Source: Neotamlana nanhaiensis (lineage in GTDB: Bacteria; Bacteroidota; Bacteroidia; Flavobacteriales; Flavobacteriaceae). From it: DNA of 64,000 bases. The notes below the pieces were generated by a model that searched no databases, was not told the origin of the DNA, and saw only the letters and a program-made list of their open reading frames with translations. The stretch covers positions 744,001 to 808,000 of the forward strand of contig NZ_JTDV01000001.1 in NCBI RefSeq assembly GCF_000943555.1, in the 5' to 3' direction. The translations under genes and the position numbers were made by a program. Shown here piece by piece: positions 33,446 to 43,517 of the stretch (the stretch's first letter is position 1; each line of letters opens with the position of its first letter).

Positions 33446-35017
33446 ATGCTTTATACCTATTTAGGTTTTTTCGGCTTTACGCTATTCGTTATCATTTACA
33501 CCACTTATAAATTAAGAAAAGATAAACTTACAACATCCAAAGGCTATTTTTTAGCTGGTAAAAGTTTAACTGGACCTATTATTGCTGGCTCTATGATACT
33601 CACAAATATCTCTACCGAGCATTTAATTGGTATGAATGGAAATTCATATAAAAACGGCATCATTGTTATTGCTTGGGAAGTTACTTCAGCCATAGCTTTG
33701 GTAATAGCCGCAATATATTTTATTCCGAAGTTTATAAGAATGGGATTGACTACAATTCCGGAATTTCTTGAAAAACGGTTTGATGGTGCCATACGGTCGA
33801 TAGTGGCTTTTTTGTTAATGTCATCTTTTGTTATCACACTTTTACCTATTGTTTTATACTCAGGAGCAATAAATATTGATAGTGTTTTTAATTTATCTGA
33901 AGTATTTAATACCTCGAGAACGGCTTCTATTACTTATACTATTTTTATAATAGGTATTATAGGATCGCTTTATGCCATTTTTGGCGGATTGAAAGCCGTA
34001 GCTTACTCTGACACTTTAAACGGCATCGGTTTAATGCTTGGAGGCTTATTAATTCCGTGTATCGCTTTATATCAAATAGGAAGTGGGAATATTTTTAGCG
34101 GATTAAATACGGTGTATCACTTTGCTCCAGACAAATTTGATATTATTGGCAAACCAGATTCAACCTTACCGTTTTCCGTGTTGTTTACAGGATTAATGAT
34201 CAATCAGCTGTATTTCTGGGGTATGAATCAGGCAATTATTCAACGTGCCTTTGGTGCTAAAAACTTAGTTGAAGCTCAAAAAGGCTTAATTTACACTGGT
34301 GTACTAAAACTTTTTGTTCCCGCGATTATTGTTTTACCAGGATTAATCGGGTTTTATTACTTTCAAGATCAATACTACGAAAACCCAGATTTAATTTATC
34401 CGTTATTGGTTAAAAAGATACTTCCAACTTACTTATACGGTTTTTTTGCTGCAGTTATTTTAGGTGCCGTTTTAAGTACGTTTAACAGTGTTTTAAACTC
34501 AGCGAGTACTATTTTTTGTTTAGATATTTACAAAAAACTCATCAATAAAACGGCTAGTGATGCTACTCTTGTTAAGTATGGTAAAATTTCGTCTGTTATT
34601 TTAGCGGTAATTGCTATTGCCGCAGCACCTATGGTCACCTATGCTCCCGATGGATTATATCAGCTGCTTCAACAATTAAATGGTATCTTTTTTATTCCTA
34701 TTTCATCTATAATTATTGCTGGTATATTTTTTAAACAAATAAATACAAAAGGCGCTAAAGCTGGATTATTCTTTGGATTTACGTTTTATATATTAACCAC
34801 TTTTATTTTTAAATTAAATATTCATTTTGTGCATTTGTGGGGCATAGAATTCGTTTTAAACTTTATAATCATGTTTGCGGTTTCTGAATTGACAAATGAT
34901 GTTAAAGTTCTCAATGACATTGAAAAAACCAGTCATTTAAAGTCGTGGAAACATGTTAAAACCTCTGGAGCTATCTTGACTGTTTTAACGATACTTACTT
35001 ATGTTTTACTTTCTTAA
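33446..35017 (+). CDS. Sodium:solute symporter (SSS family), possibly inositol or uronate
   Basis: A 523-residue membrane protein of the SLC5/SSS family with about 13-14 hydrophobic segments. Family features include LAGKSLTGPIIAGSMI near residue 35, TNISTEHLIG, the amphipathic FLEKRFDG segment at about 108-115, and FGGLKAVAYSDTLNG at about 180, which fits the SGLT signature region. It begins 33 bases after the inositol oxygenase gene. SLC5 relatives transport glucose, galactose, myo-inositol and sialic acid. The substrate is not fixed by the sequence; its operon partners make myo-inositol or glucuronate the best guess. A strong terminator follows. Confidence 0.88.
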   Translation: MLYTYLGFFGFTLFVIIYTTYKLRKDKLTTSKGYFLAGKSLTGPIIAGSMILTNISTEHLIGMNGNSYKNGIIVIAWEVTSAIALVIAAIYFIPKFIRMGLTTIPEFLEKRFDGAIRSIVAFLLMSSFVITLLPIVLYSGAINIDSVFNLSEVFNTSRTASITYTIFIIGIIGSLYAIFGGLKAVAYSDTLNGIGLMLGGLLIPCIALYQIGSGNIFSGLNTVYHFAPDKFDIIGKPDSTLPFSVLFTGLMINQLYFWGMNQAIIQRAFGAKNLVEAQKGLIYTGVLKLFVPAIIVLPGLIGFYYFQDQYYENPDLIYPLLVKKILPTYLYGFFAAVILGAVLSTFNSVLNSASTIFCLDIYKKLINKTASDATLVKYGKISSVILAVIAIAAAPMVTYAPDGLYQLLQQLNGIFFIPISSIIIAGIFFKQINTKGAKAGLFFGFTFYILTTFIFKLNIHFVHLWGIEFVLNFIIMFAVSELTNDVKVLNDIEKTSHLKSWKHVKTSGAILTVLTILTYVLLS

Positions 35018-35036
35018 AAAGATATGAAACTACATA

Positions 35037-35072
35037 AAAAAAGCTAGAAGAAATACTTTCTTCTAGCTTTTT
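35037..35072 (+). terminator. Rho-independent terminator after the uxuA-miox-symporter operon
   Basis: A 15-bp perfect inverted repeat (AAAAGCTAGAAGAAA at 35039-35053, complement at 35057-35071) with a 3-base loop, followed by T residues. It begins about 20 bases after the symporter stop codon. Confidence 0.93.
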
Positions 35073-35376
35073 GTTCTAGTTTACGACCTTCTTTAACCCT
35101 CAGATTATCTTTTTTGTAACATACAAGATCAAATAAATAACTTATTTGATGATACGTTTTGAACTATCTTTTAAAGACATTTTTTAAAAAATTAATTGTT
35201 TAATATTCAAAATACCTCTTAACTTGGTCTTGTAAGAAGGTCCAGCCATTTATTTTGTAAAAAATATGAAGAAAACAATTAAGTCAAACTTCCGCATATC
35301 CACCGAAATAAGAGTAAAATCCCGCTGGATGTTCCTTATATAAGTAAGTTGCCAACAATTTGAAAAAACTGACGAA
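35073..35376. other. Gene-free stretch before the orphan lipoprotein
   Basis: About 300 AT-rich bases without a recognisable gene. The sequence GTTGCCAA at 35348-35355 is the inverted counterpart of TTGGCAAC just after the orphan lipoprotein gene (35939-35946), so the gene is bracketed by a short inverted repeat. No promoter was recognised with confidence. Confidence 0.4.
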
Positions 35377-35931
35377 TTGAAAAAAACAATTGGAATTTTA
35401 ATGACAATTTTATTACTGATTTCCTGCGCGAATTCAGATAAATATGAAATTGAAAACCCAAACGGAATTTGGACTGACTCTGAACTCGTCGAACTGAACT
35501 CACTCGTTTCTGAATTTGACCGAATCCTTATCTCTGAATACAAATCTGAATCGGAAATAAAAGCTTATGAGGAGTTTTCAAAAAAAGTATTTAATGATAT
35601 GGTTATTCCTGATTTAAAAGAATATACCGAATTAAATTCTGACTTGAAAAAGCTAAAAGTATTTGATAAGATTTGGCGGAATTTTACCGACTCTATTACA
35701 AACAAAAAACGCTTTGATTTAAAATATAATAGTAAATATCAAGAGTATTTAAAACACGTTGGACAAAAATCTGAATTTATAAAAGTTTACGCTGAAAGAT
35801 TTGAAAGTGCTGGAGATATTGTGCCTTCTGTAGTTGCTGGTTTTGCAAAGAATATTGAAGATATTGATTTGAGTGATAAAAATAATAGACTAATTTTTAC
35901 AATCCATTATCTGACTTTAATAAATAGATAA
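35377..35931 (+). CDS. Orphan lipoprotein of unknown function
   Basis: A 184-residue protein starting with TTG at 35377; no in-frame ATG is near, and the TTG gives a clean lipoprotein leader (KKTIGILMTILLLISC, Cys at about 17). The mature part is hydrophilic, helical and rich in Lys, Glu and Asp (for example SEFDRILISEYKSESEIKAYEEF), with no domain I recognise. It stands alone, flanked by short inverted repeats and followed by a long palindromic element, an arrangement that recalls mobile gene cassettes. Function unknown. Confidence 0.6.
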   Translation: MKKTIGILMTILLLISCANSDKYEIENPNGIWTDSELVELNSLVSEFDRILISEYKSESEIKAYEEFSKKVFNDMVIPDLKEYTELNSDLKKLKVFDKIWRNFTDSITNKKRFDLKYNSKYQEYLKHVGQKSEFIKVYAERFESAGDIVPSVVAGFAKNIEDIDLSDKNNRLIFTIHYLTLINR

Positions 35932-35937
35932 AAAACT

Positions 35938-36070
35938 ATTGGCAACAATGTATAACCGCAATTACGGCGGATTCGACTACGTCCGAATCCACTCGGAATT
36001 GCTAACGCCAGTTCTAAACCGAAAATAAACGCATATTAACCCGTAACTGACGGTTATACGAGACCGTTAA
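35938..36070. repeat. Long imperfect palindrome, cassette-like intergenic element
   Basis: GTATAACCG at 35950-35958 pairs with CGGTTATAC at 36051-36059, and the pairing continues inward, with one or two bulges, to TTACGG/CCGTAA, giving an 18-19 bp outer stem. A nested hairpin GGATTCG...CGAATCC lies at about 35970-35991. The element is richer in G+C than its surroundings. A related sequence with the same GCGGATT...AATCC hairpin follows the next gene (about 37755-37840). The layout resembles the foldable recombination sites (attC) of integron cassettes, but the exact core consensus is not matched. Confidence 0.6.
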
Positions 36071-36092
36071 AAACACTAATCTGGCTCAAAAA

Positions 36093-36242
36093 ATGACTGA
36101 CCAAGCTGTCCATATTTACACCAATTTAAGAACCCATTTTAGTCTCGATTTAAGAAAACCTGCTGAAGTTCACCTAAATCAAAACTTGAATTACAAATCA
36201 TACAGAAAAAATAATGTAAATTTACCTGAACTTACGAATTAA
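36093..36242 (+). pseudogene. C-terminal remnant of an IS3-family transposase
   Basis: A 49-codon frame reads MTDQAVHIYTNLRTHF, SLDLRKPAEVHLN and YKSYRKNNVNLPEL before a stop. This is the pattern of the very end of an IS3-type OrfB (IYNNLRPH-like motif, then a basic tail). The remaining transposase is missing. Sequence around 36325-36345 (GGTCAACCTATTTCAG) may be the matching insertion-sequence end. It lies between the palindrome and the thioredoxin-like gene; about 110 further bases (36243-36353) hold no gene. Confidence 0.65.
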
Positions 36243-36353
36243 GAACTGACCAAGTTCAAACTATTTTTTACCTTCTAAACGGCTGAAAAAAAACTTTTGA
36301 ACGTCTAAATTACAACAAAAAAAGGTCAACCTATTTCAGTATAATACAATAAC

Positions 36354-37739
36354 ATGAACAAAAACAAGTCTTTTGTAATAAAAATTGCTCTGATTTTATT
36401 GCTTTTTGGATGCAAAAAACAGGAAAAGTCCTCTGTAACAGAAATTCATCTAAGCCAGCAAATTTTAAATAAATATTTTGAGTCCGATATTTTCCAAATA
36501 CTTTCTCCTGTAATCGTAGACTCTTTAAAAAAACCTAAGTTTTATTCTGAAAAACTAAAGAGGTTTAAGGGAATACCTAATTTGGATAGTTTTCATTTGA
36601 TAACAAAAAATTTTGACAAGAACCTTCTAATGCTTGACTTATATTCAAGTAAAACAATATCTAAAGAAGAATTTTTGGTAAATACAAATGGGGTAGATCT
36701 GGATACAACAAATTTGTTGGCGTCCAAAATAAAATATAGTTTCAATGCCATTTCAGGATTTAAGGGAGGCAAGCAAATACTAATAGCGGACCTTAACAAT
36801 GATTTCGATTTTAGTGACGAAAGAGTATTCAGTTTTCCTAAAGACTCTTCTATTACGTTTTCTGACCCAACCTTGATTAAAAATCTACCCGTTTTAAAAT
36901 TTAAATATCAGCAATTGGTCAATGGCAAACTGGTTTGGACAAACCAAAAGATTAAATTCTATCCAAATGAAGACCATTCATTTAAATATTTACTTATGAA
37001 AGGTGTAATTAATTCAACCCATAATAAGTATACCGCAGAAATTCTTTTTCAGAATAGTTGGATTGGAAAAAAGACGATAGAAAATGTGCCTTTCACTATT
37101 AGCCTATACGGTTGGAGAATGGGTGAATATCCCAATATTGTTATAATGCCTGATTCTATTGAACATAAGAATTTTTCAATTTATGATTTTAAATACTCGC
37201 TTGGAGATACATTGGCCGTGAAGAACGGATATTACAAAATAGATAGTTTAAATCAGGAATTGAGTGGTTTGTTCTTCTCAAAAATAAAAAACCAAGAAAT
37301 TCATTCGAACGGTTGGAGAACAGGAGAAAAAGTAGATAATTATATTTTAAGGGACCTTAACGGCAATGAATTCAATCTGACTGAAAAATTCAAAAAGAAA
37401 TACCTCTTATTGGATTTTTGGGGAACATGGTGTGCGCCATGCAAGGAGTTGACACCAGAATTAAAACAACTTTACAAAAACAATTCAGAAAAGCTTGATA
37501 TTTTGGGCATTGCAGTCGATAAAAACGTTGAGAACGTAAAAACCTATGTTTCCGAAAATGAAATGAAATGGTACCATTCATTTGTTGATAGCAAGAACCA
37601 TGAAGAACCTATTGGTAAAAACCTCAAAATCCGAGCTTACCCGACCTTTATACTATTAGATCAAGAAAAACGAATTATTATGCGCGGAAATACAGCGTCT
37701 CTCGGTGAAATAAAATCATTTTTGGAAACGGAAAAATAA
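36354..37739 (+). CDS. TlpA-like thioredoxin-domain lipoprotein
   Basis: A 461-residue protein with a lipoprotein leader (IALILLLFGC, Cys20) followed by about 300 residues I do not recognise, and a C-terminal thioredoxin-like domain (about 325-461). The redox motif is WCAPC (W359, C360, C363), preceded by YLLLDFWGT and followed by the cis-proline segment RAYPTFILLD. Such TlpA/ResA-like proteins act outside the cytoplasmic membrane in thiol-disulfide exchange; in Bacteroidetes many are of unknown target. It is not linked to the sugar genes in function and is flanked by palindromic elements and IS debris, so it was probably acquired with them. Confidence 0.85.
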   Translation: MNKNKSFVIKIALILLLFGCKKQEKSSVTEIHLSQQILNKYFESDIFQILSPVIVDSLKKPKFYSEKLKRFKGIPNLDSFHLITKNFDKNLLMLDLYSSKTISKEEFLVNTNGVDLDTTNLLASKIKYSFNAISGFKGGKQILIADLNNDFDFSDERVFSFPKDSSITFSDPTLIKNLPVLKFKYQQLVNGKLVWTNQKIKFYPNEDHSFKYLLMKGVINSTHNKYTAEILFQNSWIGKKTIENVPFTISLYGWRMGEYPNIVIMPDSIEHKNFSIYDFKYSLGDTLAVKNGYYKIDSLNQELSGLFFSKIKNQEIHSNGWRTGEKVDNYILRDLNGNEFNLTEKFKKKYLLLDFWGTWCAPCKELTPELKQLYKNNSEKLDILGIAVDKNVENVKTYVSENEMKWYHSFVDSKNHEEPIGKNLKIRAYPTFILLDQEKRIIMRGNTASLGEIKSFLETEK

Positions 37740-37744
37740 AAACT

Positions 37745-37840
37745 GCATAAAACATTAGTTATAATTCATTTTAGCGGATTTACTAAAAACGGAAATCCTT
37801 AACTTCAAGCCACGGTATAATTTCGGCGGAATGTTCACTA
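37745..37840. repeat. Second cassette-like element
   Basis: Downstream of the thioredoxin-like gene, AGTTATAATTC (about 37758) and GGTATAATTTC (about 37813) border a hairpin GGATTT...AAATCC. The inner part (GCGGATT, spacer, GGAAATCC) follows the same plan as the element at 35938-36070. It ends almost exactly where the broken GH43 gene loses its C-terminus. Confidence 0.45.
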
Positions 37841-39291
37841 AGTGAAATTCCACAATGAAATCATAGCCGAGACCATTACTCCTAAATCCTTCGAACTTAT
37901 AAAATTGTCAGATGAAAATGTTTTAAAGTAAGTGCCTGACCAATTATGAAAACCATCTGAAGTGGGATATATATAATATTTTTCCGTTTTATGGGAATAC
38001 AAAACCTCCGGATCTGCATATCCCCCCTCTAAAACAGGGTTATGATCTTTTGATACCATAACTCTATATTCTTTCACTCCTTTCCCTTCTATATAAATAA
38101 TATAAGTAACTACTCCTTTTGAAAAATCTTGAGGTCCATCCGGAGATATATTAACACCTTTAAATGCCTCGAATTCTGGATCTAAATTAGAAATATCTGT
38201 ACCAACTTTAACTGGTAATCTCATCACATTTTCATCTCAATAAACAACCACATTTTGATTCTTTATGAATTCCGATTTTACTTCTATTAAAGAATCATCA
38301 AAAGTGGCATAAGTTTTTAATAATAATTTTAATTCTTTATTTGTAATAGGTAAAATAATGCCATGTCGTGGTAAAAAATTCATAGATATAATTTCATCAA
38401 TCACCGTAAAATCCTTTAAATCTTTACTTTTAGCAAACTAATACTTTCCTTGAGTGTAAAGATCATACATTAAAATCCATTCATCAGAATCATTAAATTT
38501 AAAAATTCCACTACCTTCTACTGGAAGTGTTTCTTTATCTATTCGGCCATTACTAACTAAAGTATAGCCTCCAGTAAGTTTGTCTGAAATAGCCAATTTT
38601 ATACCCGGATTTCCATCTTCTGCTTTATGAAATAAATGATATTTCTCATCTTTATATATTATATCACCATCAATACAAGCTTGATTATTGCTATCTTTTG
38701 GCGGAAAATAGAGTTGTTTAGGAATAGCCTCTAAAGCGGTAAAATCTTCATTGACATATGCATAATAAATTTTATCGGGATCGGTTCCTTGCTTCATAGA
38801 AAAATACACCATGTATTTTTCTCTCTCAACATCATAAATTGTTTGTGGAGCCCATACCCTATACACATCTCCAAACTGATCTGGAAATGTTTTTGGAATA
38901 TTTACAACTGAAGTTGTCCAATTTATAAGGTCATTAGACTTAATTAATAGCATAGTTTTCCCAACCCATGTTTGTCACATATAAATCTTTAGCCACCATA
39001 TAAAAAGTTTTACCATCAATACCTTGTAAAATGTGTGGATCACGTACACCTCCAGTTGAACTTATCTCACTATTGTTCAATATAGGTCTATTATTATTTA
39101 ATGCTTTATAATGATAACCATCTGAGCTTACGACAAACCTAATAGCTTCTTCTACCAGATCATTACCTGTGAAATAAGTAAAGAGATAGGCATTGTTTTT
39201 TTTCATTATTTTCTTTTGTTCTGGAATGATAATTAAGTAAAACTATTGGCAATAAAAACAGTATTACTTTAATTTTGGGTATAGAATTCAT
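37838..39291 (-). pseudogene. Broken GH43-like glycosidase gene
   Basis: Several pieces of one GH43-type beta-propeller protein lie in order on the minus strand. A leader (MNSIPKIKVILFLLP) begins at 39291; a frameshift near 39200 leads into NAYLFTYFTGN and GVRDPHILQG; a second frameshift at about 38945 leads into IKSNDLINWTTSV and VWAPQTIYD; an in-frame TAG at 38438-38440 and an in-frame TGA at 38237-38239 interrupt the rest; and the frame ends abruptly after GYADPEVLYS and DGFHNWSGTYF. Four lesions plus a truncated end mean it cannot make a working enzyme. In life it was probably a secreted GH43 arabinosidase or xylosidase of the second PUL. The break coincides with the palindrome-bearing DNA. 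Confidence 0.85.
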
Positions 39292-39461
39292 ATCACTTAA
39301 TATTCTCAAATTTAGAATTCAAGAATAGTTTTTTAGAGCAATAGATATATAGACAATTTAATCATTAATATGGATGGAAGTCACATTCGCACGCTTAATA
39401 ATATGAAATTCCAAAATAATCGAATTTGATAACAAACAAATACAATAAGTACCAGTTATTC

Positions 39462-42400
39462 TCACTTAATTAAAGAACTTGGGGCATAACCAAACTGCTT
39501 TTTAAAACAACGGCTAAAGTAAAAAGGATCGTTAAAACCAACCATATCGGCGACTTCATTTACATTGTAATTTTTTGTTTTTAAAAGTTTAGCCGACTTT
39601 TTTAAACGAAGCGTTCTAATAAATTCATTAGGAGGCATATCGGTGAGTTGTGTAATTTTCCTGTAGAGTTTTGAGGTACTCATAGCCAATTCGGTACAAA
39701 GGAAATTGGTATTCAACTCTGGGTTATTAATGTTGTTTTCTATTAATTCTTGAATTTTAGAAATTAAATCGATGTCTATTTGAGAGTGTGCGAGTGAAAT
39801 AATATCGCTCTCTACCTCTTCTGAGAATTTTTGTTTTAAATCGAAATGAATTTTTATGATACTATCGATTCTTGTTTTTAGCAACGACGGATCGAATGGC
39901 TTTGTTAAATAATCATCAACCCCAATTTTATAGCCTTTTACCTTATTTTCGTTATCACCCAGTGCGGTAAGTAATATAACTGCCGTATGACTGATATTTT
40001 CATCGGCTTTTAAGGCTTCAAGAAACTGAAAACCATCCATTTCTGGCATCATCACATCTACAACGCACAATACAGGTTTTATTTTTTTACATATTTCTAA
40101 ACCTTGTTTACCTGTTTCGGCTTCATACACTTTGTAAAACCCAGATAAATAATCAACTATATATTTTCTGAGTTCACTGTTATCATCTACTACCAGAATT
40201 TTTTGCTTAATATCGGTATTGGTTGTTGTTCGCTTTACTTCCTCTAATTCTTTTATAGGCGTATATTGATTATTTTTAACAATAGTCTCGATATTCTCGG
40301 TTTTTGGAATAAAACTTAAACGCTCATCTTTAGTAAAAGCATTTTTATCTATGGGTAATTCTATAGTAAAAACACTTCCTTGGTTTGGCTCACTATCTAC
40401 TTTTATGATGCCTTTGTGTATTTCTACCAACGCCTTTACAAAAGACAACCCAATACCTGTTCCTGTGGTGATAGATTTACTGTTTTGCGCCTGATAAAAC
40501 CTTGAAAAAATTTTGTCTTTACTCTCTGGCGGTACACCAATACCATCGTCACTTACCTCAATTAAAAGCATTTTACGCTCACCTTCTTTCAAGCCTATAA
40601 AAACATCGACATTACCATAATTATTGGTGAATTTTAAAGCATTCGATATTAAATTATTCAATATTTTATTAAACTTATCTATATCTAGCCATCCTGCTAT
40701 AACCTCTTCTTCGGCATTAAAATTGAAATTGATATTTTTGGTTTCGGCTAGTATGGTAAATGACTCAAAAATTTTGCGGGCTACTTTTAAAATTTCAGTT
40801 TTGGATACTTGCAATTTTAACTCTCCAGTTTCGGCTTTTCTAAAATCTAATATTTCATTTACTAACAATAATAATCTATTCGCATTCTGATAAATTAAAC
40901 TTACCCTACTTCGCTCGTAGCTTGTTGCTTTTTGCTCTAACAACTGTTTTACAGGACCTAAAATAAGGGTTAACGGCGTTCGTAATTCATGAGAAATATT
41001 GGTGAACAAGGTTAATTTTTCGTTGTTTATTTTCTCGTCGCGCTCCCGGTTTACACGTTCTAGAAGTAATTCTTGTTTTAACTTTAAACGCAATTGCAGT
41101 TGCCTTCTTATAAAATAAAATGCGATTGCCAGTATTACAGCTATTAAAACCAAACCTTTATAAGACAACCAAAATGGAGGTAAAACAGCAATACTGTAAA
41201 CGGCTTCGTTACTCCAAACACCATCGTTGTTCGATGCCTTTAACTTAAACTCGTAATTTCCAGAACTTAAATTGGTGTACTGTACGGTGCGCGAAGCGCT
41301 GGTAGCTTCAATCCAGTTATCGTCGAATCCTTCGAGTTTATACTTAAACTTGTTTAATCTTTCGTTGATAAATGATGGCGACGAAAACTGAATTGAAAAA
41401 TTGCGGTTTTTATAATCTAAAGTGACTTCTCTATTTATGTTAATATTTTTCTCGAAGGGTACTTGACCGTTTACTACCGCTCCAGGTACAATTTCTTTAT
41501 TCTGAACCTTAAATTCGGTTATAAATGGCTTTGGGGCATAATTATTTTCTTTAATCCTGTCTGGATAAAAAGATATGATACCGTATTTGCCTCCGATTAA
41601 AATTTGAGAATTATCTACCTTATAAAACCCTCTAGAACTAAAAACATCTAAGCGCGTACCGCTTGTTATATTGTAGCTATTTACTTTTTTGCTAACCGTA
41701 TTGAACCTCGCAATACTGTTATTATTTATATTTAACCAAATGTTATCTCCTGTACCTTGAACTAAATCTGTAATCCATTTTCCGCTTAACTCATTTGGTT
41801 CGGATATTAATTCGAAAACATCTTTTATAGCGTTATACATTAATAATCCGTTTCGGGTTGCTGCCCAAACATTAGCATTAGCATCAACTAGAATATCACT
41901 TAAATTATCTTCTGGAAGTCCATTTTTATTGTGATAATCGTGTGTGTAGATTTTAATTTCTTTCGTTTGTAAATTGTATTTTACGATACCTTCTTCAGCT
42001 GAAATCCATAATACATTGCCCGATTTTTTAAAGTTATTCACTTCAAAATCTTCTATAAGTCGTTCGTGATTAGCAAGCGGTAGTAAGGTTTGAGTATCTA
42101 AAAAAGTAATACCTTCACCAAACGACCCTACAATTAAACCATGATCGCCGTAAGTAGAAAAGGCCGAAATAGCTTCTTTTTTAAAACCGATATCAATTAC
42201 TTTGGAAGTGTTTTTTTCATAATTATAAACCAACAGTTTACCATTCCATAAGCCGCAATAAAACACCTTTCCATCAACGGAATAAATACTAGAAATATCC
42301 TGTTTGGTATTGTACAAAGGTTTGTAACTATTATTGTTAGAAACAAACAGACCGTTATGCCATGTGGCAACAATAACCTTATTATCGTAGGTTTTAGCAA

Positions 42401-43517
42401 AGCCTCTAATTCGAGGTATTTGATTTTCTGTATATAAGATTAAATCTTTATTTAAATGAAACTGATTTTCGTACGGATCGTATTTATCTAAGCCGTCTTC
42501 GGTTCCAATCCACAACACACCTGAAGCATCAAAATAAAGCACCGAAATTAAATTATCGGCTAACGAGGTGCTTTCTGTTAACACGGAATAATGCCACTGA
42601 AACTCATTTTTTTCTAAATCTTCTATTTGATTGCATACTAAAAGTCCACCTAAAGTACCTATCCAATATTTACCTTCTGGACTTAGTGCAATTGATAAAA
42701 AGTAAGGACCAACTTTTTCTCTTAAAACCTTATTTTCTATTTGAATGATTTCGAAGCTGTTTGTGGCTTTATTTAGTTTGTATATACCTTCGCGTGTGCC
42801 AACAAAAATATCAGACTTTACATCTTCATAGATAAAATTAACATAAGGATTAATCTCGTTTGTATTAGGGATATCTAATGTAAACTTTACCAAACCAGTT
42901 ACATGTCCTTGGTTATTTAAAGATAGTTTTGCTACCGATGCCGTTTGGTAGCTACCCACCCAAATATTACCTTTTTTATCTTCAAATATTTCTTTTATAT
43001 AATTAAAACCCGGCAACTCAACTTTGGTAAACACATTTTGTTCTGGATAAAATCGATACAAGCCTGAGTTCTTGGTACCCACCCAAATACTTTTAAAATG
43101 ATCTATATAAATTGACCGGATTTCTTCATCTGGTAAACTATTAGGATCATTTTTTTGACTTAAAAAGGTTTTAAAAGTTCGGGTTTCTAAATCTAAACAG
43201 GTTAAGCCTTGTCGCGTTCCAATCCATAACGTATTTCGTTCCTTATCTAACTTTAAGACCGTAATATCGTTGTTATTGATTGTGGTATTTAAATTTCCGT
43301 TAGAATTTGTTAAATATGATTTAAACTGATAGCCATCAAAACGATTTAAGCCGTAAAACGTACCAAACCACAAAAAACCCTGTTCGTCTTGTACAATGTG
43401 TCTAACGGAGTTATGAGACAGCCCATCTTTACTATTATAATGCTGAAATTTTAAATTTTGTGCACTACCTAGAAACGTAATCACCATGCAGAATATAACA
43501 GTAAATTGTTTAATCAT
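39462..43517 (-). CDS. Hybrid two-component system regulator (HTCS) 2
   Basis: A 1351-residue paralogue of HTCS 1 with the same order of domains: signal peptide (ending GSAQ), periplasmic propeller repeats (LWFGTFYGLNRFDGY, LWIGTEDGLDKYDP), Y_Y_Y domain, membrane helix near 790, kinase core with SHELRTP (His about 842), receiver domain with phospho-acceptor Asp in VVDVMMPEMDG (about 1153) and KPFDP, and AraC-type HTH ending FGYAPSSLIK. All functional motifs are intact. The DNA-binding end is almost identical to that of HTCS 1, while the sensor differs more, which fits two sensors for different ligands reading similar operators. A -7-like TATATTTG (43671-43678, minus) lies upstream without a clear -33 box. 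Probably regulates the GlcNAc locus to its right. Confidence 0.94.
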   Translation of the reverse strand: MIKQFTVIFCMVITFLGSAQNLKFQHYNSKDGLSHNSVRHIVQDEQGFLWFGTFYGLNRFDGYQFKSYLTNSNGNLNTTINNNDITVLKLDKERNTLWIGTRQGLTCLDLETRTFKTFLSQKNDPNSLPDEEIRSIYIDHFKSIWVGTKNSGLYRFYPEQNVFTKVELPGFNYIKEIFEDKKGNIWVGSYQTASVAKLSLNNQGHVTGLVKFTLDIPNTNEINPYVNFIYEDVKSDIFVGTREGIYKLNKATNSFEIIQIENKVLREKVGPYFLSIALSPEGKYWIGTLGGLLVCNQIEDLEKNEFQWHYSVLTESTSLADNLISVLYFDASGVLWIGTEDGLDKYDPYENQFHLNKDLILYTENQIPRIRGFAKTYDNKVIVATWHNGLFVSNNNSYKPLYNTKQDISSIYSVDGKVFYCGLWNGKLLVYNYEKNTSKVIDIGFKKEAISAFSTYGDHGLIVGSFGEGITFLDTQTLLPLANHERLIEDFEVNNFKKSGNVLWISAEEGIVKYNLQTKEIKIYTHDYHNKNGLPEDNLSDILVDANANVWAATRNGLLMYNAIKDVFELISEPNELSGKWITDLVQGTGDNIWLNINNNSIARFNTVSKKVNSYNITSGTRLDVFSSRGFYKVDNSQILIGGKYGIISFYPDRIKENNYAPKPFITEFKVQNKEIVPGAVVNGQVPFEKNININREVTLDYKNRNFSIQFSSPSFINERLNKFKYKLEGFDDNWIEATSASRTVQYTNLSSGNYEFKLKASNNDGVWSNEAVYSIAVLPPFWLSYKGLVLIAVILAIAFYFIRRQLQLRLKLKQELLLERVNRERDEKINNEKLTLFTNISHELRTPLTLILGPVKQLLEQKATSYERSRVSLIYQNANRLLLLVNEILDFRKAETGELKLQVSKTEILKVARKIFESFTILAETKNINFNFNAEEEVIAGWLDIDKFNKILNNLISNALKFTNNYGNVDVFIGLKEGERKMLLIEVSDDGIGVPPESKDKIFSRFYQAQNSKSITTGTGIGLSFVKALVEIHKGIIKVDSEPNQGSVFTIELPIDKNAFTKDERLSFIPKTENIETIVKNNQYTPIKELEEVKRTTTNTDIKQKILVVDDNSELRKYIVDYLSGFYKVYEAETGKQGLEICKKIKPVLCVVDVMMPEMDGFQFLEALKADENISHTAVILLTALGDNENKVKGYKIGVDDYLTKPFDPSLLKTRIDSIIKIHFDLKQKFSEEVESDIISLAHSQIDIDLISKIQELIENNINNPELNTNFLCTELAMSTSKLYRKITQLTDMPPNEFIRTLRLKKSAKLLKTKNYNVNEVADMVGFNDPFYFSRCFKKQFGYAPSSLIK

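Noticed and set aside
35140-35180. A minus-strand string ending KRIIK and a stop looks like the tail of a type IX secretion sorting domain.
   Set aside because: Only about ten codons match, with no PNP motif or upstream domain; too short to separate from chance.
35938-36070. A true integron attC site.
   Set aside because: The outer arms do not match the RYYYAAC/GTTRRRY core exactly and no integron integrase is in the window. Kept only as a cassette-like palindrome.
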